From a virus, in the IMG/VR virus record IMGVR_UViG_3300035670_000690, positions 1 through 36,590 of that record: DNA of 36,590 nt. The stretch is one strand, 5' to 3'. Shown piece by piece: positions 12,580 through 19,353 of the stretch (position 1 is the first letter of the stretch; each line of letters opens with the position of its first letter). Both the position numbers and the translations under genes were made by a program. The notes beneath the pieces were generated by a model. That model did no database searches. It was not told the origin of the DNA and worked only from the letters and a program-made list of their open reading frames with translations.

Positions 12580-12945
12580 ATGACCAGCAACCGAGAACCC
12601 CGATCACACAAGGCTCGCGACCGCTGGTACGCCTCCGAACAGCCGGCTCGAACCAGCGACGGCGACGTCGACCCAGGCATCTGGCTGTATCGCAACATGA
12701 TCATCCCAGAATCGCCAGCCGAAAACACACCAGAAAAGGTGGCGGCTGCTGAAACACTCCTCTCCAAGCTCTCTGCTGCACAACGCGAGGCCGTAGAACT
12801 CTGCATCATGCAAGGAATACCCCACTCCGCTGCAGCAGAGATGCTCGGAGTCTCGGTCAACGCCATCGACCAGCGCCTCTCACGTGCGAGACGCATCATG
12901 CAACGATCAGCCCGCGAAGCAGGCAAACTTCTCGGCATCCAGTAA
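12580..12945 (+). CDS. Sigma-70 region 4-like transcription factor
   Basis: A 121-residue protein whose residues 62-110 match sigma-70 region 4, the part that contacts the -35 promoter box. LSAAQREAVELCIMQGIPHS is followed by AAAEMLGVSVNAIDQRLSRA and RRIMQ. Region 2, needed for -10 recognition in a full sigma factor, is absent. The N-terminal 60 residues are polar. It may modify host RNA polymerase or act as a stand-alone HTH regulator for late genes. It is a candidate for recognising the repeated intergenic elements of the late block, which is speculation. No ribosome site is seen before the ATG. It stands alone between an inverted repeat and a bidirectional terminator. Confidence 0.75.
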   Translation: MTSNREPRSHKARDRWYASEQPARTSDGDVDPGIWLYRNMIIPESPAENTPEKVAAAETLLSKLSAAQREAVELCIMQGIPHSAAAEMLGVSVNAIDQRLSRARRIMQRSAREAGKLLGIQ

Positions 12946-12953
12946 CGAGAAAA

Positions 12954-12977
12954 ACCCCGGGACCAAAGCCCCGGGGT
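12954..12977. terminator. Bidirectional terminator between convergent genes
   Basis: An 8 bp stem ACCCCGGG/CCCGGGGT (12954-12961 with 12970-12977). The + strand continues CTTCCC; the - strand continues TTTTCTCG. It lies between the stops at 12945 (+) and 12993 (-). Confidence 0.85.
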
Positions 12978-12992
12978 CTTCCCTGGATTGCG

Positions 12993-13184
12993 CTACGGAC
13001 GAATCGCCTCACCCAACAGGCGAGACATCAAGGCCGCTTCGGCATCACCGTTGTCATCGAGGTCGAGAGACCACGCGAGCAGCAACGCGCCGACGATACG
13101 CCGAGCCTCCAAATCTGAACTCGCGACATTAGCGAGAAGCACCGGGTGAGTCAGACGCGAAACGGGATCATCATTCAGTTTCAT
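12993..13184 (-). CDS. Hypothetical protein, 63 residues
   Basis: A small helical protein (VSRLTHPVLLANVASSDLEA, then RRIVGALLLAWSLDLDD), ending AALMSRLLGEAIRP. No family is recognised. ATG 13184 lies inside the end of the upstream gene (14 bp overlap) with GAGG 6 nt before it. The short hydrophobic stretch GALLLAWSL is too brief for a clear membrane segment. It forms a two-gene leftward unit with 13171-13485 and ends at the terminator 12954-12977. Confidence 0.68.
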   Translation of the reverse strand: MKLNDDPVSRLTHPVLLANVASSDLEARRIVGALLLAWSLDLDDNGDAEAALMSRLLGEAIRP

Positions 13185-13485
13185 AAGAAACCTCACTGGC
13201 ACGTTCACGAGCTTCCGCCCGGGCTTCTGCCTCAGCATTCACATCACGCGAATACTCGAGCAAGAAACGCTCGTAGCCGGCTGGGTCGTTCTTCTCGAAC
13301 TCCCGTTCAGCCAGCCACGCCTGGCGCTCCTCCTCTGCCTCGGTTAGCGGCCGCACGTTGGTGCATTGCGCAAACTCGTTGCAGAACTCTTCATAAGACA
13401 TCACCGCTTGACGGCGTGCCTCGTTCTCTGCTGCGATAGATGGTGCCATCGCTTCACGTTCCTGTTTGTTGAAAATCAGGTTCAT
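13171..13485 (-). CDS. Glu/Ala/Arg-rich helical protein, unknown
   Basis: A 104-residue, very charged protein, probably one long helix or coiled coil in its second half (LTEAEEERQAWLAEREFEKN, then RDVNAEAEARAEARERASEV). ATG 13485 is supported by AGGAG 7 nt upstream; the open frame continues to 13674 but is not protein-like. No family is recognised. It is co-translated with the following 63-residue gene. Confidence 0.7.
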   Translation of the reverse strand: MNLIFNKQEREAMAPSIAAENEARRQAVMSYEEFCNEFAQCTNVRPLTEAEEERQAWLAEREFEKNDPAGYERFLLEYSRDVNAEAEARAEARERASEVSYETE

Positions 13486-13673
13486 GTTGTTTCTCCTGGC
13501 CCGGTCCGGTCGAGGTGTCGGGCACCCCATACACCGTGCGGGCATGGCATGCCAGCGCAACAGGCTCGACCAGAAATAGCCAAACGGTTGACACGGACCC
13601 CCGGCGAATGCCACAAACGAGCGAAACGGCACCATCCAAATGCGAGACAAACAAGCTCGCAGAAAGCCAATCA

Positions 13674-13928
13674 ATGATCATCACATCAACCCTCAACGTC
13701 ATCGCAACCGGCGACTACGCCGAAGACACCGGCGGATTAACAATCACCGTCTCCTACCACGATGGCGAAGGCAACATCTACACCGATGACGCCGTTCTCA
13801 TCTCCGACCAAGCCGGCTTAGACATCGACTGGTTCGACGGCTGCCCACAAACACTCTCCAACATCCTCGAACAACTCACCCAGGACGACTTGCAACACCT
13901 CGACCGGCAAGCAGGAGAATTGACCTAA
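13674..13928 (+). CDS. Hypothetical acidic protein, 84 residues
   Basis: A beta-rich N-terminal part (MIITSTLNVIATGDYAEDTG, then LTITVSYHDGEGNIYTDDAV) is followed by an acidic helical end (TLSNILEQLTQDDLQHLDRQ). It is strongly acidic and has no cysteine pairs apart from a single cysteine. No family is recognised. Acidic proteins of this size in phage early regions can be inhibitors of host or defence proteins; nothing here tests that. The ATG has only a weak AGAAAG before it. It ends at the terminator 13956-13984. Confidence 0.68.
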   Translation: MIITSTLNVIATGDYAEDTGGLTITVSYHDGEGNIYTDDAVLISDQAGLDIDWFDGCPQTLSNILEQLTQDDLQHLDRQAGELT

Positions 13929-13955
13929 CCCACAAACAACCAGGACAAAACAAAA

Positions 13956-13984
13956 GAGAGACCGACTACTAAAGCCGGTCTCTC
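13956..13984. terminator. Bidirectional terminator between convergent genes
   Basis: A 9 bp stem GAGAGACCG/CGGTCTCTC (13956-13964 with 13976-13984). The - strand continues TTTTGTTTTG, a good U tract for the leftward gene ending at 13997. The + strand tail is weaker. Confidence 0.87.
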
Positions 13985-13996
13985 CTCGATGTTTGA

Positions 13997-14629
13997 TTAG
14001 GTCAACTGTGGAAAAATCACTGGCGTCAAATCCAGGCGCCAGCCCCACATGTAAGCACACCACTCATTCAATCTCTGCTTCGACTCGTCATCCTCCTTTG
14101 CGTTCTCTCGAAGACCGCAAGGCTCGATAACTACATCAGTAGGCGAAGATGGACAGAACAGGTAGGTCACCGCAAAATCCAGGTGGCCTCCACGTTTGTT
14201 CAATGCATGAACATGCTTAGACCAAGTCATGGCGACAGCTGCGGAAGGCAACGTCGTCTCACGTAGCGCGAACACCTCAGGGTCTCCCCCGGTGATCCCG
14301 CTGCCGTCTGCAAAGTCCTCCGTGTATTCATAAATCCATCTGTACCAAGTGAATGGCATTGGGTAGCTAATACCCAGATGATTTACTTTCGGGAACTCGT
14401 AAGGCTTCGGTTGAAAAACTGCAAAGCATCCCTCTCGATCGTTGAACCCGGTCGAGCGGACATTCCAGTCCATCGTTGAACCCTTCGGAGTAAGCACCGT
14501 GAACCAGTCGAGAGGACGGTCATCTGGGGAAAGCCCCTCGCGGTACATCCTCTTGACGTATTCGCCATACTCGTGATTTACTTCCGTTGCATACGCATAA
14601 GCCTGCGCCGGATTGATTGCTTGTTTCAT
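13997..14629 (-). CDS. Hypothetical protein, 210 residues
   Basis: A soluble globular protein without a recognised family. It is rich in aromatic residues (YAYATEVNHEYGEYVKRMYR, FTWYRWIYEYTEDFADGSG, WCAYMWGWRLDLTPVIFPQ). A central part has SKHVHALNKRGGHLDFAVTY. It has no membrane segment or obvious catalytic motif. ATG 14629 is preferred (AGAAAGAA upstream) over ATG 14668, which lacks a ribosome site. It is the last leftward gene before the gene-free region and the late block. Its function cannot be guessed. Confidence 0.72.
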   Translation of the reverse strand: MKQAINPAQAYAYATEVNHEYGEYVKRMYREGLSPDDRPLDWFTVLTPKGSTMDWNVRSTGFNDREGCFAVFQPKPYEFPKVNHLGISYPMPFTWYRWIYEYTEDFADGSGITGGDPEVFALRETTLPSAAVAMTWSKHVHALNKRGGHLDFAVTYLFCPSSPTDVVIEPCGLRENAKEDDESKQRLNEWCAYMWGWRLDLTPVIFPQLT

Positions 14630-14809
14630 CTGAATTTCTTTCTCTTGAAGATCAGCGGATGCTGACATACCAAGACAGTGATGGCGCACGTTCGCAACAC
14701 AAGTCTGCCTCCCGTACCAAAAGTGTCAACGGCCCAGGATGACCCTCCCGCCCCGTCCTGTTCTCCTCACGCGATGTCAGCCGCACCGGGTCCCGTGCCA
14801 GGGGTTTGG

Positions 14810-14978
14810 CGTGGCCCGGGCGTGGCCCTAAGCGTGGCTCTTTTTGGGAGGGCCACACCCCCGGAAGGGGGGTCACCCCTCTTAATCGTGGCCCCGTGGC
14901 CCTACCGTGGCTCCCCCCGTGGCTCACCCGTGGCCCTACTCACTTTGGGCCACAGTGGGGGGCGTGGCTCCGTGGCCC
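14810..14978 (+). repeat. Array of ten CGTGGCYC iterons
   Basis: CGTGGCCC or CGTGGCTC begins at 14810, 14821, 14833, 14887, 14895, 14906, 14918, 14929, 14963 and 14971. Most neighbours are 11 or 12 bp apart (about one helical turn), with two 8 bp steps and two larger gaps. GGGCCAC copies in reverse orientation lie among and after them. The array is in the 0.9 kb stretch 14630-15544 without convincing genes, just before the terminase genes. It could be a replication origin or the packaging (pac/cos) recognition region. Confidence 0.7.
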
Positions 14979-15116
14979 CCGTGTTACATAGACACGGGGC
15001 CAAGGGCCACACCCCTAAGCCCCGGCACATCACACCCCGACAAAAGTCAACAGACCATCACCAGGACACCCCCACACCAGGCGACACACCGGGCGACAAG
15101 CTGCAACACCAAGACA

Positions 15117-15156
15117 CCCCCCCCACCCCGGCGACACACACCCACACCCCACCCCC
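15117..15156 (-). other. C-rich tract with G-quadruplex potential on the - strand
   Basis: The + strand has C runs at 15117-15124, 15126-15129, 15141-15143, 15147-15150 and 15152-15156. Read on the - strand these are five G runs of 3-8 with short loops, enough for a G-quadruplex. The surrounding 15018-15200 is almost free of G runs on the + strand, an unusually strong strand bias. Confidence 0.6.
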
Positions 15157-15279
15157 ACCACACCGACACACCGGGAGCCCGGCCACGTGAGACCACGACA
15201 CCCCGGCCACGTAGGGGACGTGGGCGACACACCCCCGACGATCGGCCCCCCAGGGGTCCCCCACTCGCGCGCCACTCAG

Positions 15280-15310
15280 TTGACTTAGCGGATCGCCACA
15301 GATTTTTTAT
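15280..15310 (+). promoter_or_regulatory. Possible late promoter
   Basis: TTGACT at 15280-15285 matches a -35 box. A T-rich TTTTTA/TTTTAT at 15304-15310 could serve as -10, with an 18-19 bp spacer. It lies 235 bp before the first gene of the late block. The -10 match is weak, so this is only a candidate. Confidence 0.3.
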
Positions 15311-15419
15311 GACCTGGGGACCTTCCGCACGACGCTGTTGACCTTCCCGAAGTTGCGACTGTCGAGGAGTGTTGTGTCCCGAACATTCCGCACAGTTCAA
15401 CTCATATGTGGCGTTCCGT

Positions 15420-15447
15420 GTCAGGTGTTGCCCGCACAGGTGAGACC
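15420..15447 (+). promoter_or_regulatory. Late intergenic element, copy A
   Basis: GTCAGG, 4 nt, GCCC, then CACAGGTGAG. This is the first of seven intergenic copies with a fixed 4 nt gap (others at 16822, 21210, 27423, 33831, 34723, 35635). It is about 100 bp before the terminase small subunit gene. Confidence 0.6.
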
Positions 15448-15544
15448 GTTCGGGTCGTCATCTGTTCCGGAGGGTGCCGAGTTCCTCCTTGCTCGGTGAG
15501 CGGACTGGCTCCGGTCCGACGGTCTCAAGTTTTGGAGGTTTGTT

Positions 15545-16069
15545 ATGCCACAGATTGACACGGAAAGGTTCGACGCTTTACGTAAAAGGTTGCTCGCTTG
15601 GAGCGCGATGTCGGATACTGAGCGCAAGTTGGCGGATGAGCCGACGACGGTTATCGCCTGGTGTCAGCGTTATGGGGCTTCTGACCGCTGGGTGTCGAAG
15701 CAGCGTGCGAAGGATGACTTTAAACGCGATCTCGCCGATTTGCAGCGCAAGAAGTTGGATCAGAATCCGTTGAAGCCGGTGGCCGGGTTGTCGGTTGAGG
15801 CTGAGCAGAAGGAGTTGTCGAACGTCGAGCTGTTTGGTGAGGTGGTTCGCAACCAGTTGATGCTCGCCTCCCAGGGCGATAAGACGGCGCTCGATTTCAT
15901 CAAGTCGTCGAACGTGTCGAAGGCGTTCATTGATCAATTGACGGCCGAGTTTCAAACGGAGTTCCCTGACGTGGCTGACGGTGAGTTGGCTGCCCGGTTC
16001 GTGGAGGCGTTTGAGGGTTTGTGTGTCGAGGCGTTGCAGGTTCGAGGTTGGTCGGTTAGCCGTGGCTGA
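15545..16069 (+). CDS. Probable terminase small subunit
   Basis: A 174-residue protein opens the late block. Residues 30-65 look like a helix-turn-helix (TTVIAWCQRYGASDRWVSKQ, then RAKDDFKRDLADL), as in the DNA-binding domain of terminase small subunits. The middle (LFGEVVRNQLMLASQGDKTA) is helical, suited to ring assembly. It would recognise the packaging site, probably in the repeat region just upstream, and hand the DNA to the large subunit at 17539. ATG 15545 has GGAGG 6 nt upstream. The assignment rests on size, HTH and position. Five small genes separate it from the large subunit, which is unusual. Confidence 0.72.
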   Translation: MPQIDTERFDALRKRLLAWSAMSDTERKLADEPTTVIAWCQRYGASDRWVSKQRAKDDFKRDLADLQRKKLDQNPLKPVAGLSVEAEQKELSNVELFGEVVRNQLMLASQGDKTALDFIKSSNVSKAFIDQLTAEFQTEFPDVADGELAARFVEAFEGLCVEALQVRGWSVSRG

Positions 16070-16529
16070 GACTCCTGGTGGCATTCCTTCTGAGGATTGG
16101 GATGTGGTGCAGAAGGTTGCGCGCGCTTACGAGGTGGATCCTCTTTTGATTGTGGCTATCGGGTTTGCCGAAACCCAGTGGTTCAAATCGGGTCTCGGGT
16201 TGCAAGGTTTGGGGTTGGGTGTCGGGGCGTATGACAGTGGCGCCACGTTCCGCTATGCCGGGGTTAAAAAGCAGGTGGAGCGGGGCTGCCAGATTCTGCG
16301 GCGCAACCGGGTGCGGTTCGTTTATGACGTTGCGCTCGGCAAGTTGCACAGCACCGGATGTTGGGAGTGGGTGGACGGGAAACCTGTCCGCTACGTGGGT
16401 GGACCTGGTTCGGTGAAGTGGGCTTCGGCTGACACCGCTGATCGTGGGTTTCCGTGGAGCAGGAACGTGGTGGCGGTTTATCGCCGGCTGCTTGCCGAGC
16501 TTGCAGCAGCGCAAGCCCCTAAAGGATGA
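16062..16529 (+). CDS. Lysozyme/transglycosylase-like protein
   Basis: A 155-residue protein. VDPLLIVAIGFAETQWFKSG (residues 25-44) resembles the catalytic-glutamate helix of soluble lytic transglycosylases (SLT/goose-type), with E37 as candidate acid. It continues with a glycine-rich part (GLGLQGLGLGVGAYDSG), where SLT proteins have their G-L-M/GQ region, and an end helix VYRRLLAELAAA. Such domains cut peptidoglycan during DNA entry or exit. The GTG at 16062 overlaps the end of the upstream gene by 8 bp, and the end overlaps the next gene. There is no signal peptide. The position between terminase subunits suggests a virion-associated enzyme, which is inference. Confidence 0.62.
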   Translation: MAETPGGIPSEDWDVVQKVARAYEVDPLLIVAIGFAETQWFKSGLGLQGLGLGVGAYDSGATFRYAGVKKQVERGCQILRRNRVRFVYDVALGKLHSTGCWEWVDGKPVRYVGGPGSVKWASADTADRGFPWSRNVVAVYRRLLAELAAAQAPKG

Positions 16530-16531
16530 TC

Positions 16532-16822
16532 ATGTCTAAGAATCGTTTGGTCGCCTTGTTGGAGATGGCTGGTGTGGAGAGGGTGAACGCCCCGAAGCGG
16601 ACCCCTAACCATCCGACGAAATCTCACGTGGTGGTCGCCAAATCTGGTGAGCAGGTGAAGTTGATTCGTTTCGGTCAACAAGGGGTGTCTGGTAGTCCGA
16701 AAAAATCTGGGGAGTCCGATTCGTACCGTAAACGTCGGGAATCGTTTAAGGCCCGCCATGCGAGAAACATCGCGAAAGGGAAACTTTCGGCTGCGTATTG
16801 GGCTGACAAAGTGAAGTGGTAG
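16532..16822 (+). CDS. Conserved small basic phage protein (KRTPNHPTKSH family)
   Basis: A 96-residue basic protein with KRTPNHPTKSHVVVAKSGEQ, then VKLIRFGQQGVSGSP, and an end reading FKARHARNIAKGKLSAAYW. I recall this pattern from small proteins in many unrelated phages, grouped as a domain of unknown function (possibly DUF5872; the number is not certain). The high charge and conserved R/K/H suggest nucleic acid binding. ATG 16532 has AAAGGA 5 nt upstream; an ATG at 16526 overlapping the previous stop is also possible. It lies among small genes between the terminase subunits. Confidence 0.8.
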   Translation: MSKNRLVALLEMAGVERVNAPKRTPNHPTKSHVVVAKSGEQVKLIRFGQQGVSGSPKKSGESDSYRKRRESFKARHARNIAKGKLSAAYWADKVKW

Positions 16823-16849
16823 GCAGACTCTGCCCGCAGTGGCATGGAG
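16822..16849 (+). promoter_or_regulatory. Late intergenic element, copy B (divergent)
   Basis: GGCAGA, 4 nt, GCCC, GCAGTGGC. This is the weakest copy of the late element, but its second half equals copy D (GCCCnCAGTGG). It begins at the stop of the preceding gene and runs into the start of the next (16844). Confidence 0.45.
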
Positions 16850-17101
16850 TCGTTAGACAACCTTTTCATCCGTTCCCTGCTCGACTACTCGCTGATGGTC
16901 CTCGACCAGGGGTTGCGAGGTACGACGAGCCGGACTTTGATTTCGGCTGAGGAGGTCCAGAACCTTCTGCTTGATATTCGCGGTTCTCTCGCCGATGCGG
17001 TGGAGACGTTGGAGAACTGGGAGGACGGGGTTTTCGATGCTCGAGGTTGCGTCGCGTGGTTTCGCCCGGACGGTGATTCGCATGAAGTTCAGGGATTTTG
17101 A
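16844..17101 (+). CDS. Hypothetical protein, 85 residues
   Basis: An acidic, mostly helical protein (ESLDNLFIRSLLDYSLMVLD, then SAEEVQNLLLDIRGSLADAV), with no family recognised. ATG 16844 has no good ribosome site; element copy B covers this position. The 3' end overlaps the start of the zinc-ribbon gene by 20 bp. It is one of five small genes between the two terminase genes. Confidence 0.65.
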   Translation: MESLDNLFIRSLLDYSLMVLDQGLRGTTSRTLISAEEVQNLLLDIRGSLADAVETLENWEDGVFDARGCVAWFRPDGDSHEVQGF

Positions 17102-17207
17102 GTGCCGCTATTGCCGTATGGAATACAAGGTTCCACGCGGCCAGTCTGCGCCAAAAGAGTGTGCGAACTGTGGTGGCCCGGTTGGACCTGTTCGGAGGTT
17201 GAGATGA
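17082..17207 (+). CDS. Zinc-ribbon miniprotein, 41 residues
   Basis: A very small protein with two cysteine pairs, CRYC at 9-12 and CANCG near 29-32, plus basic residues. This is the outline of a zinc ribbon. ATG 17082 lies within the end of the previous gene; the stop overlaps the next start (ATGA) with GGAGG encoded just before. Small zinc ribbons often bind DNA or RNA polymerase; no target is evident. Confidence 0.68.
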   Translation: MKFRDFECRYCRMEYKVPRGQSAPKECANCGGPVGPVRRLR

Positions 17208-17539
17208 AGTTCATTGTTGCCAGCGTGTTTGTCGCCATCGGATCGTACGTAGCTATCTCGGAGAGTGAACTCTTTTTGAAAGAGTTCACTCCATCTGCGG
17301 CGGAGACTACGGCCCGTTACTCATTGAGGGCCGTCGCCGACGCCGCCCGCGTCGATGCCGTGCTCGCCGGTTCGAACAACACGTCCGACTTTCTGGAACC
17401 CATTGTGGATCGTGTTGCGAACAAGGATGCGTTGACGGTCGAAGCCGACGGGTCTGTGTCCTGGTCGGATGGGGTTCACTGTTTTCGTCTCTTTGGTGGA
17501 CCTGTGGAGGAGAGCGACCGGATCGTTCCGTGTGATTGA
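17204..17539 (+). CDS. Secreted or membrane-anchored small protein, unknown
   Basis: A 111-residue protein with an N-terminal hydrophobic segment (KFIVASVFVAIGSYVAI, residues 2-18) that could be a signal peptide or anchor. A helical stretch follows (AAETTARYSLRAVADAARVD), then a beta-rich end with two cysteines (GVHCFRLFGG and IVPCD) that could form a disulphide. The layout (hydrophobic helix, long helix, C-terminal disulphide) resembles type IV pilin-like proteins, but no prepilin cleavage motif is seen. It is well supported: GGAGG 5 nt before ATG 17204, with overlapping codons on both sides. An exported phage protein between terminase genes is odd; superinfection exclusion is one possibility. 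Confidence 0.72.
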   Translation: MKFIVASVFVAIGSYVAISESELFLKEFTPSAAETTARYSLRAVADAARVDAVLAGSNNTSDFLEPIVDRVANKDALTVEADGSVSWSDGVHCFRLFGGPVEESDRIVPCD

Positions 17540-19350
17540 TGCAGTCCGCACCCACCTCCCGTCGCCGCCGCCTTCTCGAAGGTTTTGCTGCTGAAGCGGA
17601 GATGCGACGCTGCAAAGAAGATAAGCGCTACTTCATCGAGAACTACTGGTACATCCCGGTCGAAGGCGCCCCGGGCGGTCGCGCGTTGTTCAAGTTTTGG
17701 GATTTCCAACGTGAAGCATTCGACGCTTTGCAAGACAACAAGCGCGTAGTTATAGCCAAATGCCGTCAGTTGGGTATGACGACGTTGACGATGGCGGACA
17801 CCGCCCACGAGTTGCTTTTCGCTGAGGACCGTTTCGAGGCGCTCGTCCTCTCATGGCGCGAAGACATCGCTCAGTCGACTCTCGGCATGATCGAGTTCGG
17901 CTACCAGTATCTGCCCGCCTGGATGCGTGCCCGTCTACCGAAACGCGATGACCGGACGAAAGAAAGGATCACGTTCCGCCACAAAGACGGTCGAACTACC
18001 GCTGCGCAAGCATTCGCCGGTACCGCAAGGTCGGGTGCTTCGAAAACAGCTACACGTGTCATCTTGGACGAGTACGCCCTGATGGACAACCCAGGTGCGG
18101 TGTACCGAGCCGTTGAACCGACGACGTTGGCGGCGATGCGGAACCAGAGAACCGGTGCGGTGTTCATCGTCCTCTCCACTGCTCGCGGTAATCGCAACCA
18201 GTTCGCCCGCATGTTTTGGGATGCGTGGGACAAGAAGACGACTTGGAAAGGTTTGTTCTACTCGGTGGAGTGCAACAAGTTTCTCGCCGAAGAGGGGCAG
18301 GATTTTTGGGAGGCGTGGGAGTTGAAGCGTCGCGAATACGCGGGACGTGAACACGAGTTTTTTGCCGACTATCCGCGAAGCCCTGAGGAGGCTTTCCGGG
18401 AATCGGGTCGAGGGAGGTTCGCCAACGTTCCCGAACTCGCCGACTGTCCCCCGTTTGAGGTGGCCGGGTTTCTGGTTCGAGAATCGGGCAACGTGCGCCT
18501 CGATCTTGCGCGCAACGACATCGATGCCCAAGGTGCCCACATTTTTCTCGGCTGTGAACCAAACGAGCTACCGAAGAATGCGAACTATGTGATCTCAGCC
18601 GACCCGTCTGGTGGTGTCGGCAAGGACTATCACGCCGCCCAGGTGATGTGCCACGAGGGGGCGTTCGTTCGTGTCGTCGGGTTCATCCACCGCAACGACA
18701 TCGACCCGACCGAGTTCGCCGACCTGCTTGACGCTGCCGGCCGCTACTTCAAAGGTGGCAACGGCCGTGCCGCCCTCGTCGTCGTTGAACGCAACGACAA
18801 CAGCGAAGGTGAAGTGTTGGCACGTCTGCGGCAACGGCGGTACCCGAACTTGTTCCGCTACGCGTCGCGGGACAGGGTTACCGAACGGCTCGCCCCGGTG
18901 TTTGGTTGGCCGATCAACAAGGCGACGAAACCCGAGGCGATCAACGCCCTCGCAAGGCTGCTCGGTTCTGAACCTGATGGTGCCGGCGGTTTCCGGCCAG
19001 CCCCGACACTTCTCGGCATCTACCCCGAACTGCGCGACGAGTTGGTGAACTACGTAGTTGTTGAGAAAGACAACGGTCGTATCGAGATGCGTGCCGACGG
19101 CAACGGGCATGACGACTTGGTGACTTCGACCGCTATCGGGTGCGCCGTGTTGGAACGGCTGAAACCGAGAAGGGTGTCAGGTTCTGCCCCCATCAGCGAG
19201 ACCGTCCCTACGGACGGCCCGATAGTCGCGTTCAACCCCACCGAATACTTGGACAAGGAGATGGACAAGGCACGTCGAGTCGAACGCGAGGAGAAGGTTG
19301 CTTGGCGTCGCCTCAACCGTCGATACCGAAACAGGAGTACGAGGACTTAA
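17539..19350 (+). CDS. Terminase large subunit
   Basis: A 603-residue DNA packaging motor: an N-terminal ATPase drives DNA into the prohead and a C-terminal nuclease cuts it. Walker A is the variant AKCRQLGMTT at 73-82. Walker B is RVILDEYALM with D177 and E178. The RNase H-like nuclease shows D around 355 (YVISADPSGG), an acidic residue in LVVVERND, and a final D pair near 524 (GHDDLVTS). The length fits the family. ATG 17539 overlaps the preceding stop as TGATG. The portal gene starts 3 bp after the stop. It is the most reliable marker gene for classification. Confidence 0.95.
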   Translation: MQSAPTSRRRRLLEGFAAEAEMRRCKEDKRYFIENYWYIPVEGAPGGRALFKFWDFQREAFDALQDNKRVVIAKCRQLGMTTLTMADTAHELLFAEDRFEALVLSWREDIAQSTLGMIEFGYQYLPAWMRARLPKRDDRTKERITFRHKDGRTTAAQAFAGTARSGASKTATRVILDEYALMDNPGAVYRAVEPTTLAAMRNQRTGAVFIVLSTARGNRNQFARMFWDAWDKKTTWKGLFYSVECNKFLAEEGQDFWEAWELKRREYAGREHEFFADYPRSPEEAFRESGRGRFANVPELADCPPFEVAGFLVRESGNVRLDLARNDIDAQGAHIFLGCEPNELPKNANYVISADPSGGVGKDYHAAQVMCHEGAFVRVVGFIHRNDIDPTEFADLLDAAGRYFKGGNGRAALVVVERNDNSEGEVLARLRQRRYPNLFRYASRDRVTERLAPVFGWPINKATKPEAINALARLLGSEPDGAGGFRPAPTLLGIYPELRDELVNYVVVEKDNGRIEMRADGNGHDDLVTSTAIGCAVLERLKPRRVSGSAPISETVPTDGPIVAFNPTEYLDKEMDKARRVEREEKVAWRRLNRRYRNRSTRT

Positions 19351-19353
19351 AAC

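Noticed and set aside
14810-14978. CRISPR array
   Set aside because: The repeated unit is only 8 bp with spacing of 8-12 bp and no spacers of normal length.
14678-15190. 170-residue frame in the gene-free region
   Set aside because: The translation is Pro/His/Thr low complexity produced by the iterons and C-rich tract; there is no ribosome site or domain.
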